From the NCBI GenBank assembly GCA_002189035.1, contig NEEC01000017.1, positions 558,001-622,000 on the forward strand: a stretch of DNA of 64,000 bases, read 5' to 3'. Position 1 is the stretch's first letter. Each line of letters starts with the position of its first letter. Under the pieces are notes generated by a model. That model did no database searches. It had not been told where the DNA came from and saw only the letters and a program-made list of their open reading frames with translations. This DNA comes from Utricularia gibba. Lineage: Eukaryota; Streptophyta; Magnoliopsida; Lamiales; Lentibulariaceae. The translations under genes were made by a program, and so were the position numbers. Below, in pieces: positions 23,278 to 34,961 of this stretch.

Positions 23278-24462
23278 CTAGTTAGTTTCAATACATACTG
23301 ACCCAATCCCATGAACAGAGATGGATGTTCCATCGGCAATAAGCAAGGTTTTCCCAGATATTGTTGTATAGGAAGTAAATATCAACAGTTCATTTGTTAG
23401 GTGGTTGCTGCAAGCACAATCCATAAGCCGGGTGACTTTATGCCTACGGTCTTTTATTTCTGTTAGTATAGATTTGCTGCATATCGAGTAGATAGGAATT
23501 TTTGGAGTCTTATTTGCGTCATCAATGGATACATCTTGTAGTTTGGCTAGAACGTTTTCAACGTTAGCAGTGGATGTATGAGAGTTCTTGCTTGGTTGAT
23601 TTTTCTTGGTAGGGCAGACTCTCCACATGACCTTTGGTGGAGCACAAGGTGCAATATGCTTATGGATTCCAATAGCAGCTGACCGGAGGATGATTCTTCT
23701 GAGCACAGTATGGGCAAGGTGAAAAGGCCCTTTTTTTCCTTCTTTGCATGTTGGAAGGTGGGAGCAGAATATGGTAGGTAACTTCCCTCATATCTTGGCA
23801 GGTTTGAGGTAAGTGTTGCCTTGAAAGCCTTGTCTTGAGCTTCTTCTTCGTTCCTGCTCTTTCTTCGGCTCTCCACATTTTTGAGATGGTTTAACAATTG
23901 CTGCAGAGTTAAGGTTTCGAGAAACCCAGTGGCATCGAGCGATTCGATTTCAGTGTCAAACTCTGTTGGGGCACTGTGGATGACATGTGCTTTTAACTTC
24001 TGTTCTTCATGGTTGTCGACAACTTCGCCTAACCGTTTTAACTTCTCCAGGTTTTTCAGAAGTTGCTCAGCACTGGATGCGACCTTGCCATCTCTAATCC
24101 GAAAGTTGTAAACTTGGTTCCACATGAGTTGAATTTCCCGCTTTCTGACTTCCTTTTTTTCTTCATATAAATCTTGTAGTGTTAACTAGGCTTCTTTTGA
24201 TGATTTTTTTGTGATGCATCGATAGGTATCACCCATGACAGTACACACTAACACTGCTGAAGTTTGGATTTCCTTCTCCAGATATGCATGTTCAACAGCA
24301 GCTTTTTCTTTGGTTGTGCCTTCGAAGTGAGGATTTGAAACTATGAAGTTCCGCAGTCCATGTAACCGTAGGTAAATCTCCATTTTAGGAGCCCAGATGT
24401 CGTACTCCTTTCCATCAAATATGGGTGGAGAGATGTTTGTAACCGATGTATTTGAGTTCATG
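23278..24462 (-). pseudogene. copia no. 3 gag and protease remnants
   Basis: The Gag start MNSNTSVTNISPPIFDGKEY (ATG at about 24460-24462) shows the 'PIFDGENYD-W---ME-YL' pattern. After a stop, 23547-24125 carries the UBN2-type MWNQVYNFRIRDGKVASSAE and LQQLLNHLKNVESRR. A frameshift leads to a good CCHC knuckle, CPYCAQKNHPPVSCYW (about 23680). The aspartic protease remnant at 23278 to about 23500 reads LMDCACSNHLTNE, with the catalytic Asp kept but DSG changed to DCA. Non-functional. Confidence 0.85.
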
Positions 24463-24595
24463 TTGCAGATCTTCACAAGAAGAAAGACTGCAAGCAGTAG
24501 GATATATGTATAAAACAGTTGTGAGAGATCAAACCGAGTCAGCCATGAATAGTGTGATATGATGCTTTCCCTTTTCATGTCGGGTTCACCATAAA

Positions 24596-25020
24596 AGCGA
24601 TATTGAGGGATTTACGGGTATATGAAGTGTGAAGAGCAAGGGCGTGATAAGCATAAGAAATGTTATTTGTCACTTGTAAGTAACTTACATTCTTCAATGT
24701 ACATGAGGTATTTATAGGCTCAAAAAATTAGCTGTTACTAAATAATGATGTATTCTAGCCATTGTTACCATCATTGTTTTATGATCCTCTTGCGCATAGG
24801 TCGGTTGCTTGTTCAGACCTACAAGCTAAGTGAGCATGGACTTGGGCATCTCCTTGCATGCCGTCTCCTTAGTATTTGATCCATATTTTCTCTAAGTCCA
24901 TTTCATGGAATTAGGATCAAAGATGATGAGGCCCATGTCTCTATTATGTCTTATCTTCACTTTCTTAGCAGTAGCAGCGTTCCTCGCGATCCCTTAGAGT
25001 TCTCGACTTCTACATCAGCT
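24596..25020 (-). repeat. 5' LTR of copia no. 3
   Basis: Direct match to 17801-18225. It starts TGATG on the minus strand, and the match ends at ...CAATATCGCTTTTA before a shared leader TGGTGAACCCGACATG. Exact ends are approximate. Confidence 0.7.
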
Positions 25021-25863
25021 TGATTATGATAATAACATATATTATTATCCATAATAGTCAAAAACACATTGGAGATGTCACAAATTGTGGCATAGATCCG
25101 ATACCTCCGGAAAGATGGCAGTAGAAACCTTATTTTTTACTAGAGAAATCGCCATTTCTTTCCAAAGGTGATAGATGTTGTGGGAAAGTTTTTGAGGGTG
25201 ATAAAGTTGGCAACGTTGATGGAATTTGCACCAGCCATTTCGAGAGATAAGATGGGAGAGGTGAACCGAACCAAAGAAGGAAAAAAGATCAGTCAACGAA
25301 GGACGAACCAGTCGTCACTCCGATACCTACCAGATGGAATGATCAGGCAGATGCCTTCCGAGGCAAAACGTTGTTTTCAAGACCTTTTGTTATTTTCAGT
25401 TCACACAGCAAGTGTAGTTTCAAGATGAAGAAATAGAAGAGAATAGCCTTATACCTTTGGTAAAGACTGGAGATCCTCAAATCATGCCTCCGGGTCTGGA
25501 AAAGATCTGCAAATGAAGCAGCTATAGTTATTGCTCTTCCATCTTTCCGATATCATCATTTGAATAATCATTTTTTTAGCATATCAGTCGAATCCTTTCA
25601 ACAATCGTGTCTTGAAAATCTCATGCAGGAATAGAAAATCTTAGAACACTATGTAGCTTTCCAGATTCCGAGTTCAGGAGTAAATCTCATTATTATTCTT
25701 CTACTTATTTAACTTCATGTCTGTTTTATTCGACATAATACAGATTAGGGTTTATGATATGGTACAATTTATCAACACTTTTAATTGTTTCTCGATGATG
25801 TGAAGCTTCTTATATTATTACCCAATGAGGAAAGTACACTGTTTGTTGGAATAAAACATCGTA

Positions 25864-26587
25864 TCAATGTCCTCCGCCACACCTGATCCGCTGCCAACTC
25901 CGACACCCCGAGCACCACCACCTACGCCTACGCCAACTCCGACACCGACGCCCACTCCTACTCCGATCCCATGTCCACCTCCACCGATCCCACCACCGCA
26001 CCGGCGCCGATTCCTCCGCCGGCTCCGAATCCGCCGCCACTACCTGCACCGGCACCGAATCCACTGCCTTGCCCGAATCCCCCACCTGGGCCTCCACCAC
26101 CGCTTCCACCTCCGCCACCTCCACCGGCACCGAATCCACCACCAGGGCCGCCACTGCCGACTCCTGCACCAAACCCGCTGCCTTGGCCGAATCCTCCACC
26201 GGGGCCTCCACCACCGCTTCCACCTCCGCCTCCTCCGCCGGCACCGAATCCGCCACCAGGGCCACCACTGCCAACACCTGCACCAAACCCGCTACCTTGA
26301 CCGAATCCTCCACCCGGGCCTCCACCACCGCTTCCACCTCCGCCTCCTCCCCCGGCCCCGAATCCTCCACCAGGGCCACCGCTGCCTATTCCTGCACCGA
26401 ATCCGCTACCTTGCCCGAATCCCCCTCTCGGACCCCCACCGCCCCCCACTTCCACCACCACCACCAGCTCCAAAGCCACTCCCTGCCCTTCTCCCCAGTC
26501 AGACTGTCCGAAACAGTTTGCACTCAAACTCAGTCCCAGAATTAGAAGGAGCCCCAGGGCAGATTGCCATCTTCTCGAGAAACCCAT
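25864..26587 (-). pseudogene. Glycine-rich protein locus D, broken duplicate of C
   Basis: The start MGFSRRWQSALGLLLILGLS (ATG 26585-26587) and signal peptide are identical to C. One C is missing from a five-C run near 26495, and a compensating change occurs near 26440. Together they give a frameshifted segment of about 20 residues. The Gly frame then continues through the modules. A lost G near 26003 shifts it again and a stop follows at 25958. A two-base loss near 25877 lies in the old tail. Compared with C the nucleotide identity is very high, so the breaks are young or are base-calling errors. Confidence 0.8.
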
Positions 26588-26639
26588 TTCCAAACACACT
26601 CACTCCACTCCGCTTGCCGATATGCCTCCAAAAGAGAGT

Positions 26640-26648
26640 TATTTATAG
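26640..26648 (-). promoter_or_regulatory. TATA box of GRP locus D
   Basis: CTATAAATA on the minus strand, 53-61 bp before the ATG, identical to that of C. Confidence 0.7.
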
Positions 26649-27395
26649 CCCACATCCGCGACGCAAAAAGATAAGGTAAAAATGGCTTTACTCTCTGGGA
26701 AGTAGCATTCAACGAGGCCACATTAGGATAGTCAACCTGGCCTTCTCCACCAATCTGAACCCAAGACTTCAAACACAAAAAAGAATGTGAATGCCGAGAA
26801 ACTCAGATACATACATATGTGTAGCGTATTAAATCATTGCCGACATTTTGTATACAACACTCAAGTTGACTTCGCCGCGGAATATGTATAGTCAATTTGG
26901 ACTATATAAAAAATTCGTTAGTGCAATAAATATAAAATATCAATAGGACTTAGAGTGTTTTAAAAAAACCAAATAGCAAACATATGGTACATTTTTTATC
27001 ACCCCGAAAACCCATCGTCATCCCTCCAATATCTATTAAAATAAATAATTTTATATTAAAATTTAAAAGTGAAATAATAAAATATACAAAAATTAATAAA
27101 TGATTAAATCTATTTTTCAATGATTCATATTTTTTGTGTTTTTAGATTTCATGTGTGTTCATTGGATGTATTACATCCTGAATTTTAACAATATACTCAG
27201 GGGTAGTTGGATGTAAACGTTGTGTATTGCACGATGTTCATTATTCAATTAGCTTAGGCTAATGAATGCGTATGACATCTTCTTTATTTCTTCCATGAAG
27301 TAAAACATACTTTCGTCTCTTATAACCCGATTCCGGAGGGCTGATTACCGGGGCCATGACGCATTCCACGCTTGAATAGAGTTTGGAAGTGAGAC

Positions 27396-28383
27396 GCGCA
27401 ATGGAACTCTTCGAGATGTAACAACTTCAAGACCCGGCATTGTTTTTTTATGAACACTGAAGAATCAACTCTAAACCTCAGTTGACTCGTTCCGACAGAG
27501 AGATAGATAGAGGCAGAGACAGAGCTGCCGACGCGAGGGTCCATCATTAGATGCATATAATTAAAAATAATATTTTTTGTAATAATTTTATGGGCTATAA
27601 TATACACTTATTTGATATTCTTGAATCCGTAAAATCTGAAAAGATTAAGAATAATGTAATAATTACACCTCATCAAGTCGAAACAAATTCAACTTGCAAA
27701 AACTCGAAAAAATTGGTTTCTATCAAAAATTGAACAAAAATGAAATATAGAAAAAATGAGTCGAATTGTACAATCATATAAGTCGAACAAAAATCGAAAC
27801 ACTTATAAGTGTCCATTATATTACAAGTCTATAGATTTTTCAAGAATATATTAATGGAACCAAAAGGAAGATGGCCTGAATTTTGTGTATGATAATGGAC
27901 AAATAGAGATTTGAAATGCATGGTCCAAAGGTTCACAAGTGTAAAATACTAAATTAATGAATATTATTTTTATTTTCTTAACAAAAAAGAGGAATAAATG
28001 CACATCGAATTGCAAGAAATTCAGCATGAATCTTTTTTTTATATTGAGTTAATTTAATTTCAACTTATTTGATAAACTATTGTAAAAAAAATAATTATGT
28101 AAATTTAATATTTTAGATTAAAAAAATTATCTTTTATAAAAATATTGAATTAAATCCAACATAATTATGAATCCATGTGACACGAAGGACAGATCCCCGA
28201 TTGTCATCCATGATGTCTCACTTATTTATTGGAGTTTATTAGGACACAAATGCACAATTATGATTGATTATGAAGTGGATTAATGACCAGCAAAAGGAAC
28301 TAATGATCACCAGCCTTTGTTTTTGAAATAAAGAGAAGCTTATTTGTTGCCTTTGTAAATAGCTCAAGTAAAGCAGAAATTTT
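27396..28383. other. AT-rich spacer, no gene seen
   Basis: Single-copy AT-rich DNA after the duplication boundary. The last part (from about 28240) is the 3' flank of locus E. Confidence 0.5.
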
Positions 28384-29122
28384 TTACGGCGAGGCTGTGT
28401 CCAAGTTGCTGCCACCGGATCCACTGCCAAATCCAACGCCGGTAGCTCCTCCCGATCCCGCACCGATGCCTACGCCAACTCCGACACCAATTCCAACCCC
28501 GATTCCCCCGAAACCTCCGCCTACTCCCCCGCCGCCTCCGGCGCCGATGCCGCTACCAGAACCAGTACCTACTCCTGCACCGAATCCGCTGCCTTGTCCG
28601 AATCCTCCACCGGGGCCTCCGCCACCGCTTCCACTTCCACCTCCTCCGCCGGCGCCAAACCCTCCACCAGGACCACCACTGCCGATGCCACCACCGAAGC
28701 CGCTACCTTGTCCGAATCCTCCTCCTGGGCCTCCACCACCGCTTCCACCTCCACCTCCTCCGCCCGCGCCAAACCCTCCACCAGGACCACCACTGCCGAT
28801 GCCGCCCCGAATCCGCTTCCTTGCCCGAACCCTCCACCTGGACCCCACCGCCGCTTCCGCCTCCTCCTCCTCCACCGGCGCCAAATCCTCCACCGGGACC
28901 ACCACTACCCACACCTGCGCCAAATCCACTACCTTGTCCGAATCCCCCACCAGGGCCTCCGAATCCACCTCCACTTCCGCCACCACCGCCAGCTCCAAAG
29001 CCGCCGCCTCCCCTCCTTCCACCCCACCGTTCATCCCTCCAATCAGGCTGTCCAAAACAACTCACACTCAAGCTCAGCCCAAGCATTACAAGGAAGACCA
29101 AAGCTTTTCTTGAGAACCCCAT
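28384..29122 (-). pseudogene. Glycine-rich protein locus E, two frameshifts
   Basis: The ATG at 29120-29122 begins a signal peptide, MGFSRKALVFLVMLGLSLSV, followed by FGQPDWRDERWGGRRGGGG. Two GFGQGSGFG-type modules read cleanly. One-base losses near 28848 and about 28812 then change frame twice and the original frame stops at 28703. In the third frame the Gly-rich sequence runs on with further modules, a Gly-Val/Ile alternating stretch and a distinctive end, GSNLDTASP, with TAA at 28384-28386. A secreted wall GRP of the C-G group with a Gly-Val tail, now disrupted. Confidence 0.75.
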
Positions 29123-29172
29123 ACTCAACTCACTCACTTCACTCTGCATGAGATTTTCCTGCAAAACCTACG

Positions 29173-29180
29173 TATTTATA
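29173..29180 (-). promoter_or_regulatory. TATA box of GRP locus E
   Basis: TATAAATA on the minus strand, about 51-58 bp before the ATG. Confidence 0.75.
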
Positions 29181-29329
29181 CTACGCACGGACAGCGAAAC
29201 GGACCAGGTCATCACACGGTACCCGGTCGGCCCCACTCCGAAAGTCATACTATCTTCTACCTCCAACTTTATAAATACAGTTCACAAAAGGAAGAATGTG
29301 AAATCAAGACTCCCTTTTGATCTACCTAC

Positions 29330-30198
29330 CTAATTTTTATATTGAATTTAAAGAAAAAAAAAGAAGCAACCTTGATTATTTTTTTATTTAAAAAATTAAT
29401 GGAGGTGCCCAGTTTTGTATTATCGAAAATAGAAAATAAAATGACGCGGTCGTGGTGGACTTTTGATGGCCATTTTACACCAACTCACGACAACTATTTG
29501 GAACTTACATTTAAATAGATTAACTTGATTTGTTAATCACCCCCTTCCATTTCCACTTGAGGGTAATCCAATTTTGAAAAACTACTTGCGAGTAATCCAA
29601 TAGTCAATCGGAAATTGAAAGCAGCACACAACATATCATTTCAAATCTCATTCTGAACCGGTTCAATAATCCATGAATGTCCAGTCATCCCATGAAGGTT
29701 AGATCTACAAGAATGGTATGGAGATCCAGAGTTGATGGGCAATACCTTGCTTGAATCTTGCTTTCAATAAATTGGACTTGTGTATAACAGGTCATTTACA
29801 AATTTGGCCATCCTAATACTTTCTCACATAAATTACATTAAAAAAATATATACCATGGATGGTCAGATTTCCCACACATTAGTCGAAAGGTAGCCAGATT
29901 TCTAATACACCCGTGTATAACAAGCTACTAATACCAGAACATGGTATTTGGTTGGCAAGTGTAATAAATTATACAACATTTAATTCATGAATTTAAGCAA
30001 AAAAACTGATCTTTTTCCATCGTATTTCAAATACACTCAAATTATCTGTTTGTTGGGGAGGGTGGGGGGGGGGGTGATAAGGTGCGTAATTAAGATTAAT
30101 TAGGAGGTGGATTAGGGATGCAGAGAAGGAACTAATTATTTGCGTTTTCTTAGTACAGTAATACGAGAACATTTCGTCTCCCAAAGGGCAACATTGTA
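29330..30198. other. AT-rich spacer, no gene seen
   Basis: Upstream DNA of E and 3' flank of F. A G9-10 run lies near 30066. No repeat with clear ends. Confidence 0.5.
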
Positions 30199-30871
30199 TT
30201 AACGCCCTCTGGTGCCGGATCCCCCGCCGACACCAACACCTACGCCGACTCCGACGCCAACCCCGACTCCGATTCCACGTCCGCCGCCACCGATTCCACC
30301 ACCACCTCCGTCGCCAGCACCGCTACTTCCTAGGCCGCCACCGAACCCGCTTCCTTGTCCGAAGCCTCCTCCGGGACCTCCACCACCGCTTCCACCCCGC
30401 CGCCTCCTCCGGCACCAATTCCTCCACCAGGGCCACTGCTACCTATGCCAGCTCCGAAACCGCTACCTTGCCCGAACCCCCCACCGGGCCTCCACCGCCG
30501 CTTCCACCTCCGCCTCCTCCACCGGCCCCGAATCCTCCACCCGGACCACTACTGCCCACACCGGCACCGAATCCGCTACCTTGTCCGAATCCTCCACCGG
30601 GGCCTCCGCCGCCACTTCCACCACCGCCTCCTCCCCCGGCGCCGAATCCTCCACCTGGACCTCCACTACCGATACCCGCACCGAATCCGCTGCCTTGCCC
30701 GAATCCCCCACCCGGGCCTCCGCCACCACTTCCACCTCCGCCTCCCCCTCCAGCACCAAACCCAACTCCTCTTCTCCCCCAATTAGGCTGTCCGAAACAA
30801 TTTGCAGCGAAGCTCAGCCCCAGAAGTAGAAGCAAGCACAATGTAGAATGCTCTTTTCGTGAGAACCCCAT
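30199..30871 (-). pseudogene. Glycine-rich protein locus F, two frameshifts
   Basis: The start MGFSRKEHSTLCLLLLLGLS (ATG 30869-30871) opens a signal peptide, followed by FGQPNWGRRGVG. Two complete modules follow. One base is missing from the usual GGGGCC near 30487, and the frame ends at 30443. A second loss lies near 30393, in the text TCCACCCCGCC. Gly-rich coding resumes beyond both, with a GIGVGVGVGVGVGVG stretch and an ending SGTRGR, stop TAA at 30199-30201. It belongs to the C-G group. The second indel is shared with loci M and P. Confidence 0.75.
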
Positions 30872-30925
30872 TTCCACAACTCCCTCACTTCAATTTTGCA
30901 TGCCAATATGCCTCGCAAGCTACGC

Positions 30926-31018
30926 ATTTATAGTGCACCATCCACACTCCTAGATGATCAGGTCAACCCCGATCCGCCACAAAGCAGCATTAAATGAGAG
31001 ACACACTCGTAAAGTCAA
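30926..31018 (-). promoter_or_regulatory. Promoter of F: TATA box, two TTGAC cores, CATTAAATG element
   Basis: CTATAAAT at 30926-30933. TTGAC cores (minus strand) at 30962-30966 and 31014-31018 flank GCATTAAATG near 30988. The same arrangement recurs in most later loci. Confidence 0.65.
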
Positions 31019-31039
31019 ATTTATCTGCTTGGACACAAA

Positions 31040-31520
31040 ACGCTTCAGCTGATTTCCCATTGCGAATGATGTGTGTGTGTTAGACAGAGTTCTCATTTCA
31101 TATCAATGTGAATCCAATGTTATGGTTGCGGTAAAACAGAGATTCCAAATCCAACTGCTGCTTGGGGAAAGATCAAATGATAACTTGTGTGGCATACAAG
31201 AGGCCGGTTCTGTTTTATTAATTTATTGAAGTGATATTACGAGAACCTATGTTTCAAAGAATAAATAATAGACTCATTTTCAAAATACATTTATATCAAA
31301 CTGATAACTGCCGTTCCCATTGCGAATTCAACTCACACATACAAATACGTGTGTGTGTGTGTGTTAAATACTTGCAGAGTTCTCATTTCATATCAATGTG
31401 ACTGGCTGATCCAATGGTTATGGTTGCGGTATAACAGAGATTCCAAATCCAACTGCTCAAAAACACACGAGCATTTCCAGGGAAAGATCAAATGATAACT
31501 TGTGTGCTATAAAAGAGCTG
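31040..31520. repeat. Diverged direct duplication upstream of F
   Basis: A block of about 170 bp (31040-31210) recurs at about 31330-31520. Each copy starts with a (GT)n run (31070-31080; 31350-31362) and contains CAGAGTTCTCATTTCATATC, GATTCCAAATCCAACTGCT and AAAGATCAAATGATAACTTG. Small indels separate the copies. Confidence 0.8.
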
Positions 31521-32069
31521 GGAGTTTAAGGGCTTCTACACATATCTGCTCCAAAGAGTACCGAGGCTGGATTCATCTGCGGGTTCTTTCCCGGGATTCT
31601 CCACCCGCAGAAACCATGGCAATTACCTTATCAAATTATACAGCAAAGACAAGCAATGGATCATGATCATTTACACAAGTATACCTATCCCCACTTTCTC
31701 AAAAACAAAAAATTAATATTCAAGATGATAAAATTTGTTTACATATATATCACAGAATAATCAGATGATTCTGATGTATAAAGTATACTAGTGGATCGTA
31801 TGCTACTACAACTTAGTTATGCTACTTTTGCCTAATGGGGTGCAAAGTATGGATGATATATAAATCTGATTCCTATATATATATACACATTATATGAAAA
31901 TATTAGTCATTTTAAATATTAATTTTTTATCTTATTGGATGATTTATATTTAATATAAATTTTTGGTAGGAAATTTTAAATTAATTTAATAATATAAATT
32001 AAAAATAATTTAAGATAAATTTAAGTATCATTGACATGTTTCTCAAAAACAAGGGATTAGTGTGGATCA
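31521..32069. other. AT-rich spacer, no gene seen
   Basis: No recognisable gene or bounded repeat. Confidence 0.5.
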
Positions 32070-34095
32070 ATCTATCAAACCCATTTCAAATCAAAATCAG
32101 TAAACTTTCTTTTGGAGAACATTTTAGCAAAAATGGGATATGATATAAAAGAATTCAGAGCTTTTGATATAGAAACATAGGTAGTACATAACATGTATGT
32201 ATTGTAATGCCAAGCATCATATAAGTATAGGACATTGCAAATATCTATAGGCAGGATCCAAGATAAAATATTAACTATTCTCTAGTTAGTGATCAAGTAG
32301 CCCCCCCCCCCCCCCCCCCCATTGGGATGTATTACAATAGTGCCCATGTCTCTTGCAACCCCCTCTTTTACTCCTTTGTTTTGTACATTCCGTACGACTC
32401 TCGTCATCAACTTCACCACGATGCTTCATTAAAATGGATACGGCAAGTTTTCAGATTTAGGGGGTGTTTGGTATTATGGCATCAGACTGCATCCTTGGGC
32501 ATGTTAATCCAAAATTAGGGAGGTATACGCCATTAGCTAATTAATACAGTCATTAACGCTTAGCAGTGGTGCTTAATTAGACTGGCGAGTAATTATGAGG
32601 TAAATTAGGCCAGGGCCTTTGTTTGATCAAGAGAGGCATGCATGTGTATCTGTCTCTTCGGATACGTTGGCAAGTGTTCTTATCTTACCAAGTAATTACA
32701 GTGAACGCATGATTTTTCACCAGGGGGTGAATTTATGTAATAAGCCGGTGTTGCATCAACGTCCTCCTCCCCCACCACCCGATCCGCCGCCAACTCCAAC
32801 GCCTCGAGCAGCACCCGATCCCGCGCCGACGCCTACGCCAACTCCGATACCGACACCGACTCCTACTCCAAGTCCATGTCCGCCTCCAATTCCTCCGCCG
32901 AATCCGCCGCCGCCGCCGGCACCAATTCCACCACCACCGCCGCTTGAACCAACTCCAGCGCCGAATCCGCTACCATGCCCGAATCCTCCACCAGGGCCTG
33001 TGCCTCCACCACCGCTTCCACCTCCTCCCCCGGCTCCATTCCTCCACCAGGTCCACTGCTTCCTACACCTGCACCGAATCCGCTGCCTTGGCCGAATCCT
33101 CCGCCGGGGCCTCCTCCCCCACTTCCGCAATCTATCAAACGTAAACTTTCTTTTGGAGAACATTTTAGCAAAAATCAGAGCCCGTATGTATTGTAATGCC
33201 AAGCATCATATAAGTATAGGACATTGCAAATATCTATAGGCAGGATCCAAGATAAAATATTAACTATTCTCTAGTTAGTGATCAAATAGCCCCCCCCCCC
33301 CCCCCCCCATTGGGATGTATTACAATAGTGCCCATGTCTCTTGCAACCCCCTCTTTTACTCCTTTGTTTTGTACATTCCGTACGACTCTCGTCATCAACT
33401 TCCACGATGCTTCATTAAAATGGATACGGCAAGTTTTCAGATTTAGGGGGTGTTTGGTATTATGGCATCAGACTGCATCCTTGGGCATGTTAATCCAAAA
33501 TTAGGGAGGTATACGCCATTAGCTAATTAATACAGTCATTAACGCTTAGCAGTGGTGCTTAATTAGACTGGCGAGTAATTATGAGGTAAATTAGGCCAGG
33601 GCCTTTGTTTGATCAAGAGAGGCATGCATGTGTATCTGTCTCTTCGGATACGTTGGCAAGTGTTCTTATCTTACCAAGTAATTACAGTGAACGCATGATT
33701 TTTCACTTTATGTAATAAGCCGGTGTTGCATCAACGTCCTCCTCCCCCACCACCCGATCCGCCGCCAACTCCAACGCCTCGAGCAGCACCCGATCCCGCG
33801 CCGACGCCTACGCCAACTCCGATACCGACACCGACTCCTACTCCAAGTCCATGTCCGCCTCCAATTCCTCCGCCGAATCCGCCGCCGCCGCCGGCACCAA
33901 TTCCACCTTGAACCAACTCCAGCGCCGAATCCGCTACCATGCCCGAATCCTCCACCAGGGCCTGTGCCTCCACCACCGCTTCCACCTCCTCCCCCGGCTC
34001 CAATTCCTCCACCAGGTCCACTGCTTCCTACACCTGCACCGAATCCGCTGCCTTGGCCGAATCCTCCGCCGGGGCCTCCTCCCCCACTTCCGCCT
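32070..34095. repeat. Tandem duplication of about 1.0 kb (32070-33126 and 33127-34095)
   Basis: The left copy runs from TCTATCAAAC at 32070 to ...CCCCCACTTCCG at 33126. The right copy restarts with TCTATCAAACGTAAACTTTC and ends inside the coding region of GRP G. The right copy has several small deletions relative to the left, two of them exactly 11 bases (near 33712 and 33908). Both copies contain a C homopolymer (20 C at 32302-32321 and 19 C at 33290-33308). Confidence 0.85.
32756..33126 (-). pseudogene. 5'-less copy of the GRP G 3' half
   Basis: This is the 3' half of a GRP gene. It begins at the duplication breakpoint at 33126 and ends with a Gly-Val/Ile tail, ARGVGVGGGSGGGGGGR, and TGA at 32756-32758. 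It has no start codon, signal peptide or promoter. The Gly frame of its last 90 or so codons is open. It is a by-product of the tandem duplication that also spans the 3' half of locus G, and it keeps 11 bases that G has lost. Confidence 0.8.
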
Positions 34096-34788
34096 CCGCC
34101 TCCTCCCCGGCACCGATTCCTCCACCGGGACCACTGCTGCCTACACCAGCACCGAATCCGCTCCCTTGGCCAAATCCTCCACCGGGGCCTCCTCCCCCAC
34201 TTCCGCCTCCGCCTCCTCCACCGGCACCGATTCCCCCACCGGGACCACTGCTACCTACACCAGCACCGAATCCACTGCCCTGGCCGAATCCTCCGCCGGG
34301 CCTCCACCACCACTACCTCCTCCACCTCCTCCTCCGGCACCAATCCCTCCGCCAGGACCACCACTACCTACACCACCACCGAATCCACTACCTTGACCGA
34401 ACCCCCCACCCGGACCTCCGCCACCGCTGCCGCCTCCACCCCCTCCTCCGGCACCAATACCTCCACCGGGACCGCCCGCGCCAACACCGCCCCCAAATCC
34501 GCTTCCTTGCCCATATCCTCCTCGAGGGCCTCCTCCAAATCCACCCCCGGGATGATAGCCGCCTCGAGGACCTCCCCACCCCTGACCATAGCCACCAGGT
34601 CCTCCACGGTAGCCATAACCACCAGGTCCTCCACGGTAGCCACCGGGTCCTCCCCAACCTCCTCTTCTTCCACCCCATCTGTCACCGTCCCTCCAATCTC
34701 TCGGACCCCAGGCATCTCCGAGACAAGTTGCAGCAAAGCTCAGCCCCAGAATTAGAAGCAAACCGAAAGTAGAAAGCGAGAAACCCAT
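33731..34788 (-). pseudogene. Glycine-rich protein locus G (Tyr/Arg-rich N-terminal domain), frameshifted
   Basis: The start MGFSLSTFGLLLILGLSFAA (ATG 34786-34788) opens a signal peptide. Residues about 25-95 form a Trp/Arg/Tyr/Gly domain with GGPGGYRGGPGGYGYRGGPG repeats, seen only in G and B. GFGQGSGFG modules follow. A one-base loss near 34300 ends the frame at 34255. Further breaks lie near 34112 and 33908 (an 11-base deletion). The remaining Gly-rich tail ends with Gly-Val alternation and TGA at 33731-33733. If expressed, the intact N-terminal part would be a secreted Tyr-rich wall protein, with tyrosines suited to oxidative cross-linking (inference). Best called a pseudogene. Confidence 0.75.
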
Positions 34789-34840
34789 TGCTGAAGTCGC
34801 TCACTTCACTCTGCATGCCACTACACCTCCAAACCGTGCG

Positions 34841-34961
34841 TATTTATACTGCACAGCTACACTTCCATAATGCAAAAGACCACGTCAATGGCGCGTTGCC
34901 GGTGGGAAGCGGCATTAAATGTGTTTCTAGTTTTAAATGCCAGCCCAACACGGATAGTCAA
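34841..34961 (-). promoter_or_regulatory. Promoter of G: TATA box and two TTGAC cores
   Basis: TATAAATA at 34841-34848. TTGAC cores at 34884-34888 and 34957-34961 flank a GCATTAAATG element near 34914. Confidence 0.65.

Larger units (their letters stand above)
17566..25020 (-). mobile_element. Ty1/copia element no. 3, nested, at the C/D duplication junction
   Basis: The element reads on the minus strand. The 5' LTR is about 24596-25020 (starting TGATG) and the leader is 24462-24595. Gag, protease, integrase, reverse transcriptase and RNase H follow, and a matching LTR lies at 17801-18225. Beyond that LTR come a second leader copy (17660-17800) and the last 85 bp of another LTR (17571-17655), so the 3' end is compound. 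Every coding block has frameshifts or stops. Two younger insertions interrupt it (18616-19821 and 22454-23012). The LTRs differ by substitutions and small indels, so the insertion is not recent. No target-site duplication could be matched at the outer ends. Confidence 0.85.
25024..27395. repeat. Right copy of the C/D segmental duplication
   Basis: Matches 15293-17565 over its whole length and starts immediately after the copia 5' LTR. Similarity ends at ...AGTGAGACG near 27395. It carries the broken GRP locus D. Confidence 0.85.
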
